Positions 53,775 through 64,000 are shown, counted from the first letter of the stretch. The stretch: 64,000 nucleotides of DNA from Portulaca oleracea (GCA_029582165.1 CM055883.1:23773501-23837500), one strand, 5' to 3'. Made by a program: numbers and translations. Notes: generated by a model from the sequence alone, not told the origin.

Positions 53775-55185
53775 TGTTTGGCCTCGTTCCGAGCCAAAAT
53801 TCTTCTCTTTTATAGGGTATATTTGCTTGTTTTAACCCCTATTTATATATTAGATATAATGATTTGGTGTTTTGTAGGAAAATAAGGAGTTAGAAGAAGT
53901 TTGGGCTTAATTGAAGGTTTTTAGGGAATCCTGAGCTATTTCCCGAGTCACACCAAGTCAACCCGAGCCGAGATCCGAGTCAAACCAAGTCAGCCCGAGC
54001 CGAGAGCCGAGGCGAAACCGAAGCCGGAAATTCCATATCAAGATTGGCGCAAAACAGGGGAACGGTACAAACTCAAAGGTTTGAAATACGTGTGCCTTCA
54101 TTCTTTGGGTCATAACTCCTTCGTTACAACTCCGATTAGTCTGAAATTTTGGGAGCTTAAATTACACACCGAGAGCTTTCCATTAATATCTTACGGGCCT
54201 AAAACAGAGTTCGGATGAAGAAGTTATGCGCGTTTGAAGTCGGCAGGGAAAAGCTGCCAAGAACAGTGGCTCGCCCGAGCCAGGCTTCTGGGGCAACAAA
54301 GACACAAGCCAGGAGAGCCGGACAGTAGACTTGCTCGCCCGAGCCACCCCAATGGCTCGCCCGAGCCACTCTGTCTGCAGAAAAACTGACGCGTGTGCTG
54401 CGATTTGTTTCTAGGGTGTTGGGTTGTATTTTTCCTTCTTCTATAAATACCCACTTGTATTAATCCAAGTTTAATCAATTAGCTAGGTAGTTTAGGAGTA
54501 GAACTAGATTTAATTGCTTTCCTTTATTTGCTTTAATCTCTCTTAATTGTTCTTCAAGTTTTCAATTGTTCTTCATTGTTCTTCGAGCTTTCTTTGATTT
54601 CAAGCATTTGTATTCAAACTTTCTCAAAGCTTTCTCAATTCAAGAAAGTTTCCATTGAAGTTTTACAAGCTTTCTCTTCTCTCTTCTCTCTCTCTCTCTC
54701 TAATCTCCATTGTTGACTTGATTTCAAAGCTCTCTAGTGTTAGCCACAATCAACTCCATTTTTAGTGGGGAGGAGGGTCAAGGAACTCCAATTCCACTTA
54801 CTAGTGAGAAGTTGGGGGATTCTTGGTAATCCAAACCACAATTTCTTGTTTGTTCGGGGGAAATTCGAATGTAGATTGAAGGTTAGAAGATTTTGGTCAT
54901 CAAAGGTATAATTTCTTGTTCACAATTTCGTTGTTCATTCATTGTCTTCATTCATGTCTTTTAATTGATTTCATCCTTAAGTGTTTTCTTTATTGCTTTC
55001 CTTTAATTGCTTTCTTAATTATTATAATGTCTAGATTAGTTTAATGATTTCTTTACATAATTTACCGCATTCCGCAATTGAGAAAAAACCCCTTCCACAA
55101 ACCGATTACCTCAATCAAGCATAACACCCATCCCTGTGGACCGACAACCTAAACTCATAAAACCACGAAAATTACAACCGAACAA
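53775..55185 (+). repeat. E4 3' LTR
   Basis: Pair of 48557-49985. It has three and not four GGCTCGCCCGAGCC-type elements (54268-54281, 54332-54345, 54354-54367), which accounts for most of the length difference. Confidence 0.87.
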
Positions 55186-55186
55186 T

Positions 55187-55614
55187 ATGATCAAGAAAGT
55201 TTTCAGTCGATGCACCAACTCTACCCTTGTGATTACAAAGAAAGAAGGAAACCAACGTCTGTGCATCAATAAGATTCATACCAAGTACAGGTTTCCTAGA
55301 ATTAAAGATCTAATGGACGAGCTAGATGGTACCTAAGTCGTTTCAAAGGCTTGTCCAAGAAAGGGGTACCTTGATCTAGTTCCAATCAAAGAAGGGGACA
55401 CTGTTGTCAAAACCAAAGGAGGACTCTATGAACGATTAGTCACACCTCGTGGACTAACTAATGCTCTCTTTACTGTTATGATACTAATGAATAAGGTTTT
55501 GAAGCCCCTTATTAGCAAGTGTACTATAATCTACTTTGGTGATATACTTGTGAATAGCAAGAGTGAGAAAGGTCGCATCTTTCACCTCCAATCTGTTTAG
55601 GAGACCTTAGCTCA
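55187..55614 (+). pseudogene. C-family pol, internal 2: degenerate reverse transcriptase
   Basis: Continues after E4: MIKKVFSRCTNSTLVITKKEG to DELDGT, then TAA (CAA in internal 1; shared with internal 3). Then [23 protein letters not shown] and the catalytic box IYFGDILVNS, again with Gly for the first Asp. Ends at TAG near 55600. Confidence 0.82.
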
Positions 55615-55615
55615 C

Positions 55616-56028
55616 GTGAATCTACATCAGAATCTACCCAAGTATGGCGTCTTCATCAACAACGTAGTCTCTCTTGGCTATGCTCTTTCGCCTAATGTGA
55701 TCAAGGTTGATGAAGAAAGAGTCAAAACTATCAAGGAGTGGTCTACTCCAACTATTATTCATGATGTTCGAAGCTTCCCCAGCTTGGCCTCTTTCTGTAG
55801 GAGGTTTGTTAAGAATTTCAGTACTATTCTACCTCCTACAACCAAGCTATTGAAATCCAAGGAGTCCATGGACTCACACAGTACAACAAGCTTTCGACAC
55901 CACCAAAAAACGACTTTGCAGCGCACCTGTCCTAACCCAACCAAACTTTGATAAGAAGTTTGAAGTAGAGTGCGATGCATCTATAGTTGGTATTGGAGTT
56001 GTTCTATCTCAAGAGGGCCATCCCTAAA
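55616..56028 (+). pseudogene. C-family pol, internal 2: connection and start of RNase H
   Basis: [40 protein letters not shown]; two bases are missing near 55867, shifting the frame, and the RNase H start FEVECDASIVGIGVVLSQEGHP is in another frame before TAA. Confidence 0.8.
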
Positions 56029-56459
56029 CTGGTTTACCTAGCCTCGGTCCCACTTTTGGGGATCCTGGATTCATGGATGATAATGGAGGCCAACCCTGCT
56101 CCACCAATAAGAAGATCTCATTCCTCCAATCAAGTTTGAGTTCAAACGTTTTTCAACAAGGGGGGAATGATGTATTTCGGCCAACGCCTGAAATACATCT
56201 GTCTAGCCTATGTCTCACTTTTGGGGACCCTAGGTTCATGAAAGGAAATGGAGGCTCACATAGCCATGGGCTCGCCTTTGGAAACTCAAGATTCATAGAG
56301 AATGATGAAAATCCATCCATGCCCAGTCAAATAACAAAGGAGGCCCAATTTGTTTACAAGGAGGTAGAACGGGACATAAAGGATAAACTGAGCCTTGAGG
56401 CCCAAAGGCCCATCCATATTGTATGCTCCTTATGGCAAGAAGATATCCAAACATCCTAG
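56029..56459 (+). pseudogene. C-family pol tail crossing into LTR3
   Basis: In one frame from LPSLGPTFGDPGFMDDNGG (about 56035) through the PPT (VFQQGGN) and the LTR start at 56168 to TAG at 56457-56459. It shows all three FGDxRF-type repeats without interruption, so the tail frame has stayed open in two LTRs. No domain recognised. Confidence 0.65.
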
Positions 56460-56725
56460 AAAGGCCAAGTCCACGCCAAGAGCATCTAAAGAAGACCCAA
56501 AGTCCACACGAAGGCCCAAGATTCAAGCATAAAGTAAATTTCACATTTCTGACCATTCCCAGAAGAAGTTCACAATTTTGACCATTTGAGTTTGAATTTC
56601 ACGGTTTTGGCCTTTTGATGTATTTCTTTATATTTCTAGGGTTTTCTTTACATTTCTGATTATGTAAGGTGCCAAGTAATATATATAAACGTGGTCACCA
56701 AGTCTTAGGAGTCTAGATTAGTCTA

Positions 56726-56748
56726 GAATGTTCTAGAATGTTCTAGAA
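56726..56748 (+). promoter_or_regulatory. Heat-shock element, LTR3
   Basis: GAAtgTTCtaGAAtgTTCtaGAA: five perfect units at 5-bp spacing, 299 bases upstream of the TATA box. Confidence 0.75.
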
Positions 56749-57046
56749 GTGTGTGGTGTATGTGATAGGCGTGTGATATGGCTAGATTAGGCGCCAAGTT
56801 TGTTATCCTAGATAAGGTTTGCTTATTTTGTAACTAATCCATCTAGGATTAGGAAAGCCTAGTCCTAGAAGGAATTATCTCTTGTAACTAACTCCCCTTA
56901 GGATAAGGAGTCCTAATCCAAGTAGCTATTATAGGCGTCTAGTAGTAGGAGTCCTTGGCTTGTATGCCAAGTAATAAGAGTCCTAGTAGGAAAAGATGGC
57001 TTGCAAACCAATCTTGAGAGTCCAAGGAGGTTTAGGACTTTAGTAG

Positions 57047-57055
57047 TATAAATAG
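57047..57055 (+). promoter_or_regulatory. TATA box of LTR3
   Basis: TATAAATAG in the context conserved with LTR1 and LTR2. Confidence 0.72.
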
Positions 57056-57849
57056 CTAGGCTTGTAGTCTCTCAAAGGCATCCAACTTTGAATTATGAAT
57101 ACATCCAAGCTTTCAGCTTACCCCTTGAGTGTTTCGTGAGAACCTCGTTGATCTCTTCTATTGTATATTGGTATGGCAACCAAGTTGTGAGGAAGAGCTT
57201 GTCTTTGAAACCTAGAAGGTGTTTGTGTAACTAGGTGGAAGAACAAGTAGCCCTAGGGTTTCATCTTGAAGGTGTTTTAGTAACAAGTATGATCCCTTGC
57301 TCTATCTTTGTTTTTATCTTTTACCTTTTGTGTTTATTCTCTAAACCCAAAATCCAAAAACAAGTCTTTCTAGTTTGATACAGACTAAAACCCAAAAACA
57401 AGTCTTTTCTTTTGATGAATCCCAAAATCCAAAAAAAAATCCAAGTTCCCTCTTTTTTCTCTCATCCACGTCAATCTCCATCTCTCTCTCCCAATGCCAA
57501 CTCTCGCTTCCACAAACCCTAATCCCATCTTCCTCTCCCAAATGTTCCTCTCAAATCCTCTCTCTCAAATCTCCCTCTCTCAAGGGCCTCACGCCATGAA
57601 TCCTCTCTCTCTTATGTCACCCTCTCTCTCTCTCCTTTCAACCTCTCAAAGATTCAATCTTTCTCATTCCTCCTCTCACAAATGACCTCACGACGCAAAA
57701 GCTTCCAACAGATCCTGGTTTCTCACGTGAACCATCACATCTCTCTCTCTTATTCACATGAAGCATCCCATATTCAGATTGGTTGCACGTCTCCCCTGTG
57801 ATGTGTAATTGATCAAGCCTTACTTTGATCTCATTATATATCATAATTT

Positions 57850-57861
57850 TGGTATCAGAGC
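57850..57861 (+). other. Primer binding site, tRNA-iMet type (internal 3)
   Basis: TGGTATCAGAGC, six bases after the LTR3 end. Confidence 0.85.
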
Positions 57862-57958
57862 ATAGGTTTCTTTGAGTGCAACCCTAACCCCACAAAACGG
57901 CCAAAAACAATCCCCTCCATGCCCAAACGCAAATCTAACCCCCTCCAAGGCTCACGAC

Positions 57959-58767
57959 ATGTTCCTTATGAGGAGAGTTCTTTGTAACTCAATTATTTCT
58001 GAAGACCAACAACAATGAGAACCATCTTTCAATCTCGTTGCACAATCAAGGGAAAGGTCTGTTCTTTGATCATCGATGGCGGAAGCAGCAACAATGTGGC
58101 GTCAACTACTATGGTGGAAAAACTTCAGCTGGAAACGAGTCCACATCCTAAGCCATACCTTGTCCAGTGGCTCAATCAGGGTGAAGATTTACAAGTTACT
58201 CAACGATGTTTGGAAAGCTTTTCCATTGGCAAATCATTCCAAGAATCTTTATGGTGTGACGTTTGGCCTATCGATGCTTGCCATATTTTGCTGGGAAGAC
58301 CATGGTTATTTGACAGAAGTGTGAAGCATGATGGAAGAGCTAACACCTAAACTCTTGTAATGAAAAACAAGAGAATAACCCTAACTCCACTCAAAATAGC
58401 CCAACCGTCGCCACCCAAAGAGAGTGATCCAAACTCCATCATTTATATGACTACTGAATGCCCTGAGTTTAGTGAGCATAAGGAGATCACTCCCTTAGAC
58501 CCAAACACAAAACCTAGCCACGAAAGTCCCACCAACGAGAACCCTAGTCTCGAAAAGGGTCACCCACTCGTCACCCCTCAGTTGGAACCACCCTCTCATG
58601 TGTTCCAAGAAGAGATACCACCAGGATTTCCCCCTAGTATGACATTCATCACGAGATTGATCTTGTTCCTAGATCTTTTGTGCATAACGAGTCTACACAT
58701 TACAAGAACCCCAGTGGCAATCAAGAAGATGAAAAGCAAGTTTATTATCTTCAAACAAAGGTTATGA
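57959..58767 (+). pseudogene. C-family pol, internal 3: retropepsin
   Basis: ATG 57959; the same one-base loss as internal 2 near 58020. Protease core IIDGGSSNNVAS, LGRPWLFDRSVKHDGRANT, then TAA at 58348-58350 (TAC in internal 1). A second open stretch from 58360 carries the linker with EEIPPGFPPS. Confidence 0.83.
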
Positions 58768-59190
58768 TCAAGAAAGTTTTCAGTCGATGCACCAACTCTA
58801 CCCTTGTGATTACAAAGAAAGAAGGAAACCAACGTCTGTGCATCAATAAGAGTCATACCAAGTACAGGTTTCCTAGAATTAAAGATCTAATGGACGAGCT
58901 AGATGGTACCTAAGTCGTTTCAAAGGCTTGTCCAAGAAAGGGGTACCTTGATCTAGTTCCAATCAAAGAAGGGGACACTGCTGTCAAAACCAAAGGAGGA
59001 CTCTATGAACGATTAGTCACACCTCGTGGACTAACTAATGCTCTCTTTACTGTTATGAGACTAATGAATAAGGTTTTGAAGCCCCATATTAGCAAGTGTA
59101 CTATAATCTACTTTGGTGATATACTTGTGAATAGCAAGAGTGAGAAAGGTCGCATCTTTCACCTCCAATCTGTTTAGGAGACCTTAGCTC
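58764..59190 (+). pseudogene. C-family pol, internal 3: degenerate reverse transcriptase
   Basis: MIKKVFSRCTNSTLVITKKEG to DELDGT then TAA, followed by [33 protein letters not shown] and catalytic box IYFGDILVNS. It is nearly identical to the internal 2 copy. Confidence 0.82.
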
Positions 59191-59192
59191 AC

Positions 59193-59606
59193 GTGAATCT
59201 ACATCAGAATCTACCCAAGTATGGCGTCTTCATCAACAACGTAGTCTCTCTTGGCTATGCTCTTTCGCCTAATGTGATCAAGGTTGATGAAGAAAGAGTC
59301 AAAACTATCAAGGAGTGGTCTACTCCAACTATTATTCATGATGTTCGAAGCTTCCCCAGCTTGGCCTCTTTCTGTAGGAGGTTTTTTAAGAATTTCAGTA
59401 CTATTCTACCTCCTACAACCAAGCTATTGAAATCCAAGGAGTCCTCATGGACTCACTCAGTACAACAAGCTTTCGACACCACCAAGAAACGACTCTGCAC
59501 CGCACCTGTCCTAACCCTACCAAACTTTGATAAGAAGTTTGAGGTAGAGTGCGATGCATTTATAGTTGGTATTGGAGTTGTTCTATCTCAAGAGGGTCAT
59601 CCCTAA
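59193..59606 (+). pseudogene. C-family pol, internal 3: connection and start of RNase H
   Basis: One open frame from NLHQNLPKYGVF to VECDAFIVGIGVVLSQEGHP and TAA. The RNase H motif reads CDAF for CDAS. Tail residues (MDHNGGQPCSTNKK, FFQQGGND) follow from 59652 into LTR4. Confidence 0.82.
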
Positions 59607-59746
59607 ACTGATTTACCTAGCCTCGGACCCACTTTTGGGGATCCTAGATTCATGGATCATAATGGAGGCCAACCCTGCTCCACCAATAAGAAGATCTCAT
59701 TCCTCCAATCAAGTTTGAGGACAAACTTTTTTCAACAAGGGGGGAA

Positions 59747-59818
59747 TGATGTATTTCGGCCCACGCCTGAAATACATCTGTCTAGCCTAGGTCTCACTTT
59801 TGGGGACCCTAGGTTCAT
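59747..59818 (+). repeat. C-family LTR4 (interrupted by F)
   Basis: The first 72 bases of the LTR, with the terminal hairpin (59748-59778), before element F starts. The rest is expected beyond the F 3' end, outside the window. Predicted F target duplication: TTCAT (59814-59818). Confidence 0.85.
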
Positions 59819-61077
59819 TGATGGAGGTCCATCTACACCAGCATTGCTCGTGGACATTCCAAGGGATCTAAGGAGGGATTTCTGTCCTGAGGTCCATAGC
59901 AGGTCCTTCACTCAATGGGATCTAGCTGGGAAATCAGGAGGGATTAAGTCCTTCCTGCAGCAAGCATAGAAGAGTTATAGCAGAAAGGTCCTAGGGGAGT
60001 TTTGAGATATTAACTGGAAGCTACATGTTTACCCCTGGTGCCTGTGCAAAGGGCAGCCTTGGCCTTAGAACCTAAGTCCAATTGGTTCAATTGGACCTTG
60101 GCAGAACCCCAACCTGTGAAATCAGGGTTCATGTATATCTTAAGGTCTATTACAAGCTATAGCAGAGTAAGGCAATGGCATTTGGAGGTTTCCATGTGTT
60201 TCAAAGGTCATCTACTGCTAGTGTTCGAGGAGTGTAGGTGACTGATGTCCTTGGACATTTTCTACAACATGTTTGGTTCATGAAGTGCATGCAACATCAA
60301 GCAGCTGGGACAGTATTGGCATTTTCAGCAGTACTAAGGTCATTTGGCCATTTCCTTTTAATAATCGAATGTCCTTGATTGCTAATACTACCAGCAACCT
60401 CAGCGGCCAAGAAGAAGTTTATAATAATCTTAGTGGAAGCATGATTAATGCTCGGGAAGAAGCTGCTGGCATTTCCAGAATCCAGCTAGCAACTTTTGAT
60501 TTTATTTTGTTGTTTTCTTAATACAATCAGATCTAATTAGGCCCTGTATTAGTTTTAAGTAGCTTTCTTATGTATCTTAAGTTAGCTTAAACATAGATTA
60601 GAGGTTTCGTAATGCTTAGGAAAGCCTTAATCATTCGGTCACAGCCAGCTACTTGCTGAAAGTAGCAATATAAGCAAAGCTCCTGTGTAATTGAATTCAA
60701 TAATGAGTGAATGAATGAGAAACCAGTCGAGCTTGCTCCTGTGTGTTTGTGAGTGTCTCTAAAAACTCTCCATTGTTTCTACTTGTCTGTAACTATGCTT
60801 TGGCAAGCTTAGAAGGTGTTGAGTAGAGCTTGGTTCATGTTCTTGGTGGTGTGGTCTGTATCCAGTGCATGAATTGAGTAATGCCCTTGTGCTTCTTGTT
60901 GTGGTTTGTTTGTATCAGTAGGAATCACAAGTTTTCTATCTTTTCTTGTTTGTTTTTCGTTCCTTGATGTTATTCCATCCCTAGGAAGAGCATAGGTTGA
61001 CCAAGAACAGGACAGTAAGGTCCTTGGTGTTGTCCAAGCCAGTGCACTCTGATCTCCTTTGGTCTGCACATACATTA
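59819..61077 (+). repeat. F 5' LTR
   Basis: Starts TGATGGAGGTCC, as the D LTR does for 12 bases, and ends CACATACATTA. Its first 49 codons (GAT at 59820 to TAG at 59967-59969) are open in the frame expected for a pol tail. No clear TATA box seen. The only pair copy would be outside the window. Confidence 0.75.
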
Positions 61078-61081
61078 GTTT

Positions 61082-61093
61082 TGATATCAGAGC
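61082..61093 (+). other. F primer binding site, tRNA-iMet-like
   Basis: TGATATCAGAGC, one mismatch from TGGTATCAGAGC. Confidence 0.7.
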
Positions 61094-61130
61094 TGTGTGA
61101 CTTTCTTGTGAGCTTCTTGCTGGTTACAGG

Positions 61131-62151
61131 ATGTCTGGTAGTAGGACTGCTGAGGAGATGGTTGAACAAGCTCTTAGGGAGAAGGCTGAGTTGGAAAAAC
61201 ATGTTCAATATTTGACAGATCAGTTGAAGAATTATTTATAATTGAAGAAGCAAAGTTTTAAGGAAGACTCTGAATATGAAGAACAAGGGAGTACTTATTC
61301 CAGTAATCCTTTTAATGAAAAAGAGGGTCCTAGTGGAAGTAAGAAAGTCAGGCCTAGATGGAGGAAGGCTGGAACGGATGACAAATTAGATTTCAAGGTG
61401 GAAATGCTTGAATTTGAAGGTCAGTTGGACACTGAGGTGTTCTTGGATTGGCTGCAGACTGTAGAAAGGGTTTTTGATCTAAAGGACGTTTCTGAAGAGA
61501 AGAAGGTGAAGCTTATTGCTTTGAAATTGAAGAAACGTGCTTCAATCTGGTGGTCTATTCTGTAGAAAAGAAGAGTAGAGAGGGGAAAAGAGAAAGTTAA
61601 GACTTGGGAACAGATGAGGGAAAAGTTGAAGTCCAAGTTCTTGCTTGTGAACTACCTTAAGAAGAACTATGGTAAATTGCAACATTTGGTGCAAGGTAGC
61701 AGGTCTGTGGAGGAATATACAAAGGAGTTTGAGCATCTTTTGTGGAGGTGTGATCTCAAGGAGAATGAAACTCAAGTTCTGGTGAGATTTCTGACAGGAT
61801 TGACTGAAGGCATTAGGAATGTGGTGGAACTGCATCCCTACACTACTTTGGATGAGCTTAGTTCTCTGGCTCACAAGGTAGAGTTGCAAAGGAGGTCCAG
61901 AGGAAAGGAGTTTGTTGTAAAACCTCCTTACAAACCTCAACCTAAGTCCTATATCTATCTCAGAACCTACCACACAGCCCAAAGAACCCCTTTTACCCCA
62001 AGATATCCCACAAAACAACCCACTCCCCCACAAAAACAACCCCCAGCTCCTCAAAAAACCCCGAACCCCAAACCCCATTGCTACTGATGACAGGAGATGT
62101 TTCAGATGTCAAGGACTAGGGCACATAGCTTCAGAATGTCCTAATAAGAGA
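61131..62151 (+). pseudogene. F gag with CCHC knuckle
   Basis: ATG 61131 (MSGSRTAEEMVEQALREKAELEKH), TAA at 61239-61241, then the gag core LDFKVEMLEFEGQLDTEVFLDWLQTVERVF and RASIWWSIL, TAG at 61563-61565, and an open stretch EQMREKLKSKFLLVNYL to YTTLDELSSLAHKVELQRRS. A frame change in the Pro/Lys-rich run near 62040-62085 precedes the zinc knuckle CFRC-QGLG-H-IASE-C (62098-62139). The knuckle is perfect. Two stops and one shift make it non-functional. Confidence 0.85.
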
Positions 62152-62964
62152 GTGGCGACCTTGGCTGATTATCAAGCTTCATGGTTTGCTGAACCTGAAG
62201 TTGAGGAGGAAGAGGAAGTACATCCAGAGGGAGAGTTGCTTGATCCTGTGTATGATGATGTAGAGGAAGGTCCTGATGAAGGAGAGGTATTGGTGATAAG
62301 GAGAGCTCTTAGTAGTACTTCTGTGGAGACAGGACAGGAACAAAGAGAAGCCTTGTTTCGTACAAGATGCACTGTGAAAGGGAAGGTCTGCTCTATTATT
62401 GTAGATGGTGGCAGCTGTACAAATGCAGCTTCACAGGAAATGGTGGAGAAGTTGCAGCTGGAGACTTCATCACATCCAGCGCCCTATTCTATTCAGTGGC
62501 TGAAATCTAGCAGAGGCATTCCTATCACAGAAAGGTGTTTGGTGAGTTTTTCAATAGGTAAATCATATCATGATTCTGTTTGGTGTGATGTCTTGTCGAT
62601 GGATGCATGTCATTTGTTGTTGGGAAGGCCTTGGATGTTTGATAGGTCTGTACAACATGATGGGAGGGCCAACACTTATACCTTGGTGGTGAACCACAAG
62701 AAAATAACTTTAACCCCACTCAAACACACCCAGCCCACAAAGAACCTTTACCTTGAGCTTACCCTTGATCTTTTACTAGCTGCTGAGCATCATGAGTTCA
62801 GTGCTTGTAAGGATCTCGTCCTATTATCCCCTGATGAACCACAAACCCCACAAAATAACGATCCCCTACTTGTCCCACTCCTGGAAGAGTATGCATTTCT
62901 ATTTCCAGATAAGATGCTTGCTCCCAGGATTGCCCCCCAAGAGAGATATCCAGCACAAGATTGA
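62152..62964 (+). pseudogene. F protease
   Basis: In frame with the knuckle; acidic linker (VEEEEEVHPEGELLDPVYDD), then GQEQREALFRTRCTVKGKVCSIIVDGGSC carrying the active-site DGG, PHPAPY-type block, VWCDVLSMDACHLLLGRPWMFDRSV and HKKITLTPLK. The frame moves near 62925 just before the GLPPKRDIQ motif that opens RT. Confidence 0.86.
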
Positions 62965-63864
62965 TCTACTTCCACGATCAGTCTTGCCAAACAAACCTGC
63001 TTATAGGATGGCCCCAGCAGAAACTGCAGAGATTCAAAGGCAAGTGGATGATCTTCTCAGCAAGGGAATGATTAGGGAGAGCCTAAGTCCATGTGCAGTA
63101 CCAGCTCTATTGGTTCCTAAGAAAGATGGTAGCCAAAGGATGTGTATATACTGTAGAGCTATAAACAATATCACAATCAAGTACATGTTTCCAACACCTA
63201 GACTTGAAGATCTTCATGATGAACTCCATGGGTCTCAGGTGTTTTCCAAGATGGATTTTAGAAGTGGCTATTATCATATCAGGATTTATGAAGCTGATGA
63301 ATGGAAGACAACATTTAAAACAAAGGGAGGTCTATTTGAATGGCTTGTAATGCCCTTTGGTCTTACAAATGCTCCTTCTACATTCATGAGGCTTATGAAC
63401 CAGGTACTGAAGCCTTTGATTGGAAGTTGTGTACTTGTCTATTTTGATGATATTTTGGTTTATAGTAAGACAGAAGCAGAGCATCAACAGCATTTGAAGC
63501 AAGTGATGGATATTCTGTCTAAGGAGAAGCTTTACGGAAATTTGAAGAAGTGCCAGTTCTTTACTGGCCAAGTTATTTTTCTTGGCTATATAGTATCTGC
63601 TCATGGCATTCAAGTTGATCAGAAGAAGATCAAGCCCATTCAAGAGTGGCCTACCCCCAATTCTATTCAGCAAGTAAGGAGTTTTCATGGGTTAGCTTCA
63701 TTTTATAGAAGGTTTGTGAAGAATTTCAGCACTATTATGGCACCCATGACTGAAGTTATCAAAGGAAAGTCTTTTCATTAGACTCCAGCAACACAGAGGT
63801 CATTTGAACAGATCAAAGAGAAGCTTACAACAGCACCAGTTCTTGCTTTGCCTAGCTTTTCTAA
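62925..63864 (+). pseudogene. F reverse transcriptase
   Basis: Open from [18 protein letters not shown] through [75 protein letters not shown], the intact catalytic box [11 protein letters not shown], and thumb/connection to GKSFH, where TAG at 63779-63781 replaces the Trp codon of D. It continues to TTAPVLALPSFSND and stops matching at 63865. It is the best preserved RT in the window, with one stop in about 300 codons. Confidence 0.86.
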
Positions 63865-64000
63865 TGATGGAGACCATCCTGAAGAACAGCAAGCAGCAGC
63901 AGCTCCATCAGCAAAGCAGGTATCCAAGGGAACTTCACCAGCATTTGCAGCAGTAGCACAAGGAGTAGTTCATGTTGTTTCACACGACTCAAAAGCAAGG
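63865..64000 (+). repeat. LTR-start-like sequence of a further chromovirus family
   Basis: TGATGGAGACCATCCTGAAG resembles the starts of the D and F LTRs (TGATGGAGGTCC) but diverges at once. The frame starting GAT is open to the window end (DGDHPEEQQAAAAPSAKQ), as in the other LTR-borne pol tails. The preceding bases (AGCTTTTCTAA) are not a PPT, so this is an inserted 5' LTR or a deletion joint at a TGAT microhomology. It runs off the window. Confidence 0.45.

Larger units (their letters stand above)
48557..55186 (+). mobile_element. E4: gag-only tRNA-Asp-primed LTR element
   Basis: Plus-strand element with LTRs of about 1.43 kb (48557-49985 and 53775-55185) and a target duplication of ATGAT or TATGAT (48551-48556 and 55186-55191). 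PBS of tRNA-Asp type, a degenerate gag with a CCHC knuckle and a long Asp-rich tail, no protease, RT or integrase. About 2.3 kb of non-coding sequence precedes the 3' LTR. Structure fits a large non-autonomous derivative of the Athila/Tat group. It splits C internal 2 at the start of RT. Confidence 0.87.
56168..57843 (+). repeat. C-family LTR3 (complete, 1676 bp)
   Basis: The only uninterrupted C LTR: TGATGTATTTCGG to TATATATCA. Terminal hairpin 56169-56199, pol-tail frame to 56459, HSE 56726-56748, TATAAATAG 57047-57055, CT-rich leader 57450-57660. It is shared by internal 2 (as 3' LTR) and internal 3 (as 5' LTR). Confidence 0.92.
59819..63864 (+). mobile_element. F: chromovirus-like Ty3/gypsy element (3' end not seen)
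   Basis: 5' LTR 59819-61077, PBS 61082-61093, gag, protease and RT in the same order and clearly homologous to D, but with a different LTR sequence. It keeps the gag C-terminus and CCHC knuckle that D lacks. The pol sequence breaks at 63865 at the start of RNase H. Confidence 0.85.

Noticed and set aside
59652..59969. A fused protein joining C pol tail and F LTR
   Set aside because: The join at 59818/59819 is an insertion border; frame continuity there is chance.
60038..60521. Short open frames in the F LTR after the tail frame
   Set aside because: No homology or motif, and non-coding LTR sequence is expected here.

Overview
The window reads as transposon-packed plant DNA, probably from a flowering plant and most likely a eudicot. 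The evidence is the families present: a plant hAT (Ac-type) transposase with a BED zinc finger and hATC domain, Athila/Tat-like Ty3/gypsy elements primed by tRNA-Asp with an env-like ORF after pol, and chromovirus-type Ty3/gypsy elements primed by tRNA-iMet. I see no convincing host gene, rRNA, tRNA or CRISPR. The nesting, and retroelement features that recall the centromeric CRM lineage, fit pericentromeric heterochromatin; that placement is an inference.

Region 1 (1-26170) is a head-to-tail array of one partial and six complete units of about 3.96 kb. Each unit has a non-coding leader, a broken hAT transposase gene with recognisable introns, and a right-hand hAT terminus; no left terminus was found in any unit. 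The last unit ends in a hAT terminus placed inside the reverse transcriptase of an Athila-like fragment (minus strand, 26171-27510). Copies differ mainly by small indels that cluster in patches and often fall at CAG/CTG, which raises the question of consensus error in methylated repeats.

Region 2 (27511-59818) is a concatemer of one chromovirus-like family, here called C: LTR1 - internal 1 - LTR2 - internal 2 - LTR3 - internal 3 - LTR4, sharing LTRs. Its internal domains keep only protease, a degenerate RT (YFGD or YLGD for YxDD) and the start of RNase H; gag and integrase are gone. Its LTRs carry perfect heat-shock elements upstream of a TATA box, a terminal hairpin, and an open frame that continues pol across the PPT into the LTR. 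LTR2 is split by E3, an Athila/Tat-like element (31945-47407, minus strand, TSD CCCTC), which is itself split by D (38108-44017, minus strand, TSD AAGGC), a chromovirus with a largely intact integrase. Internal 2 is split by E4 (48557-55186), a gag-only tRNA-Asp-primed element.

Region 3 (59819-64000): element F, related to D, has inserted into LTR4. It has a 5' LTR, PBS, gag with zinc knuckle, protease and a reverse transcriptase with an intact YFDD. It breaks off in RNase H at 63865, where a further LTR-start-like sequence begins.

Nothing here looks like a working autonomous element. The order of events inferred from nesting is: Athila fragment, then the hAT insertion and array growth on the left; C elements and their concatemerisation, then E3, E4 and F into C, and D into E3.
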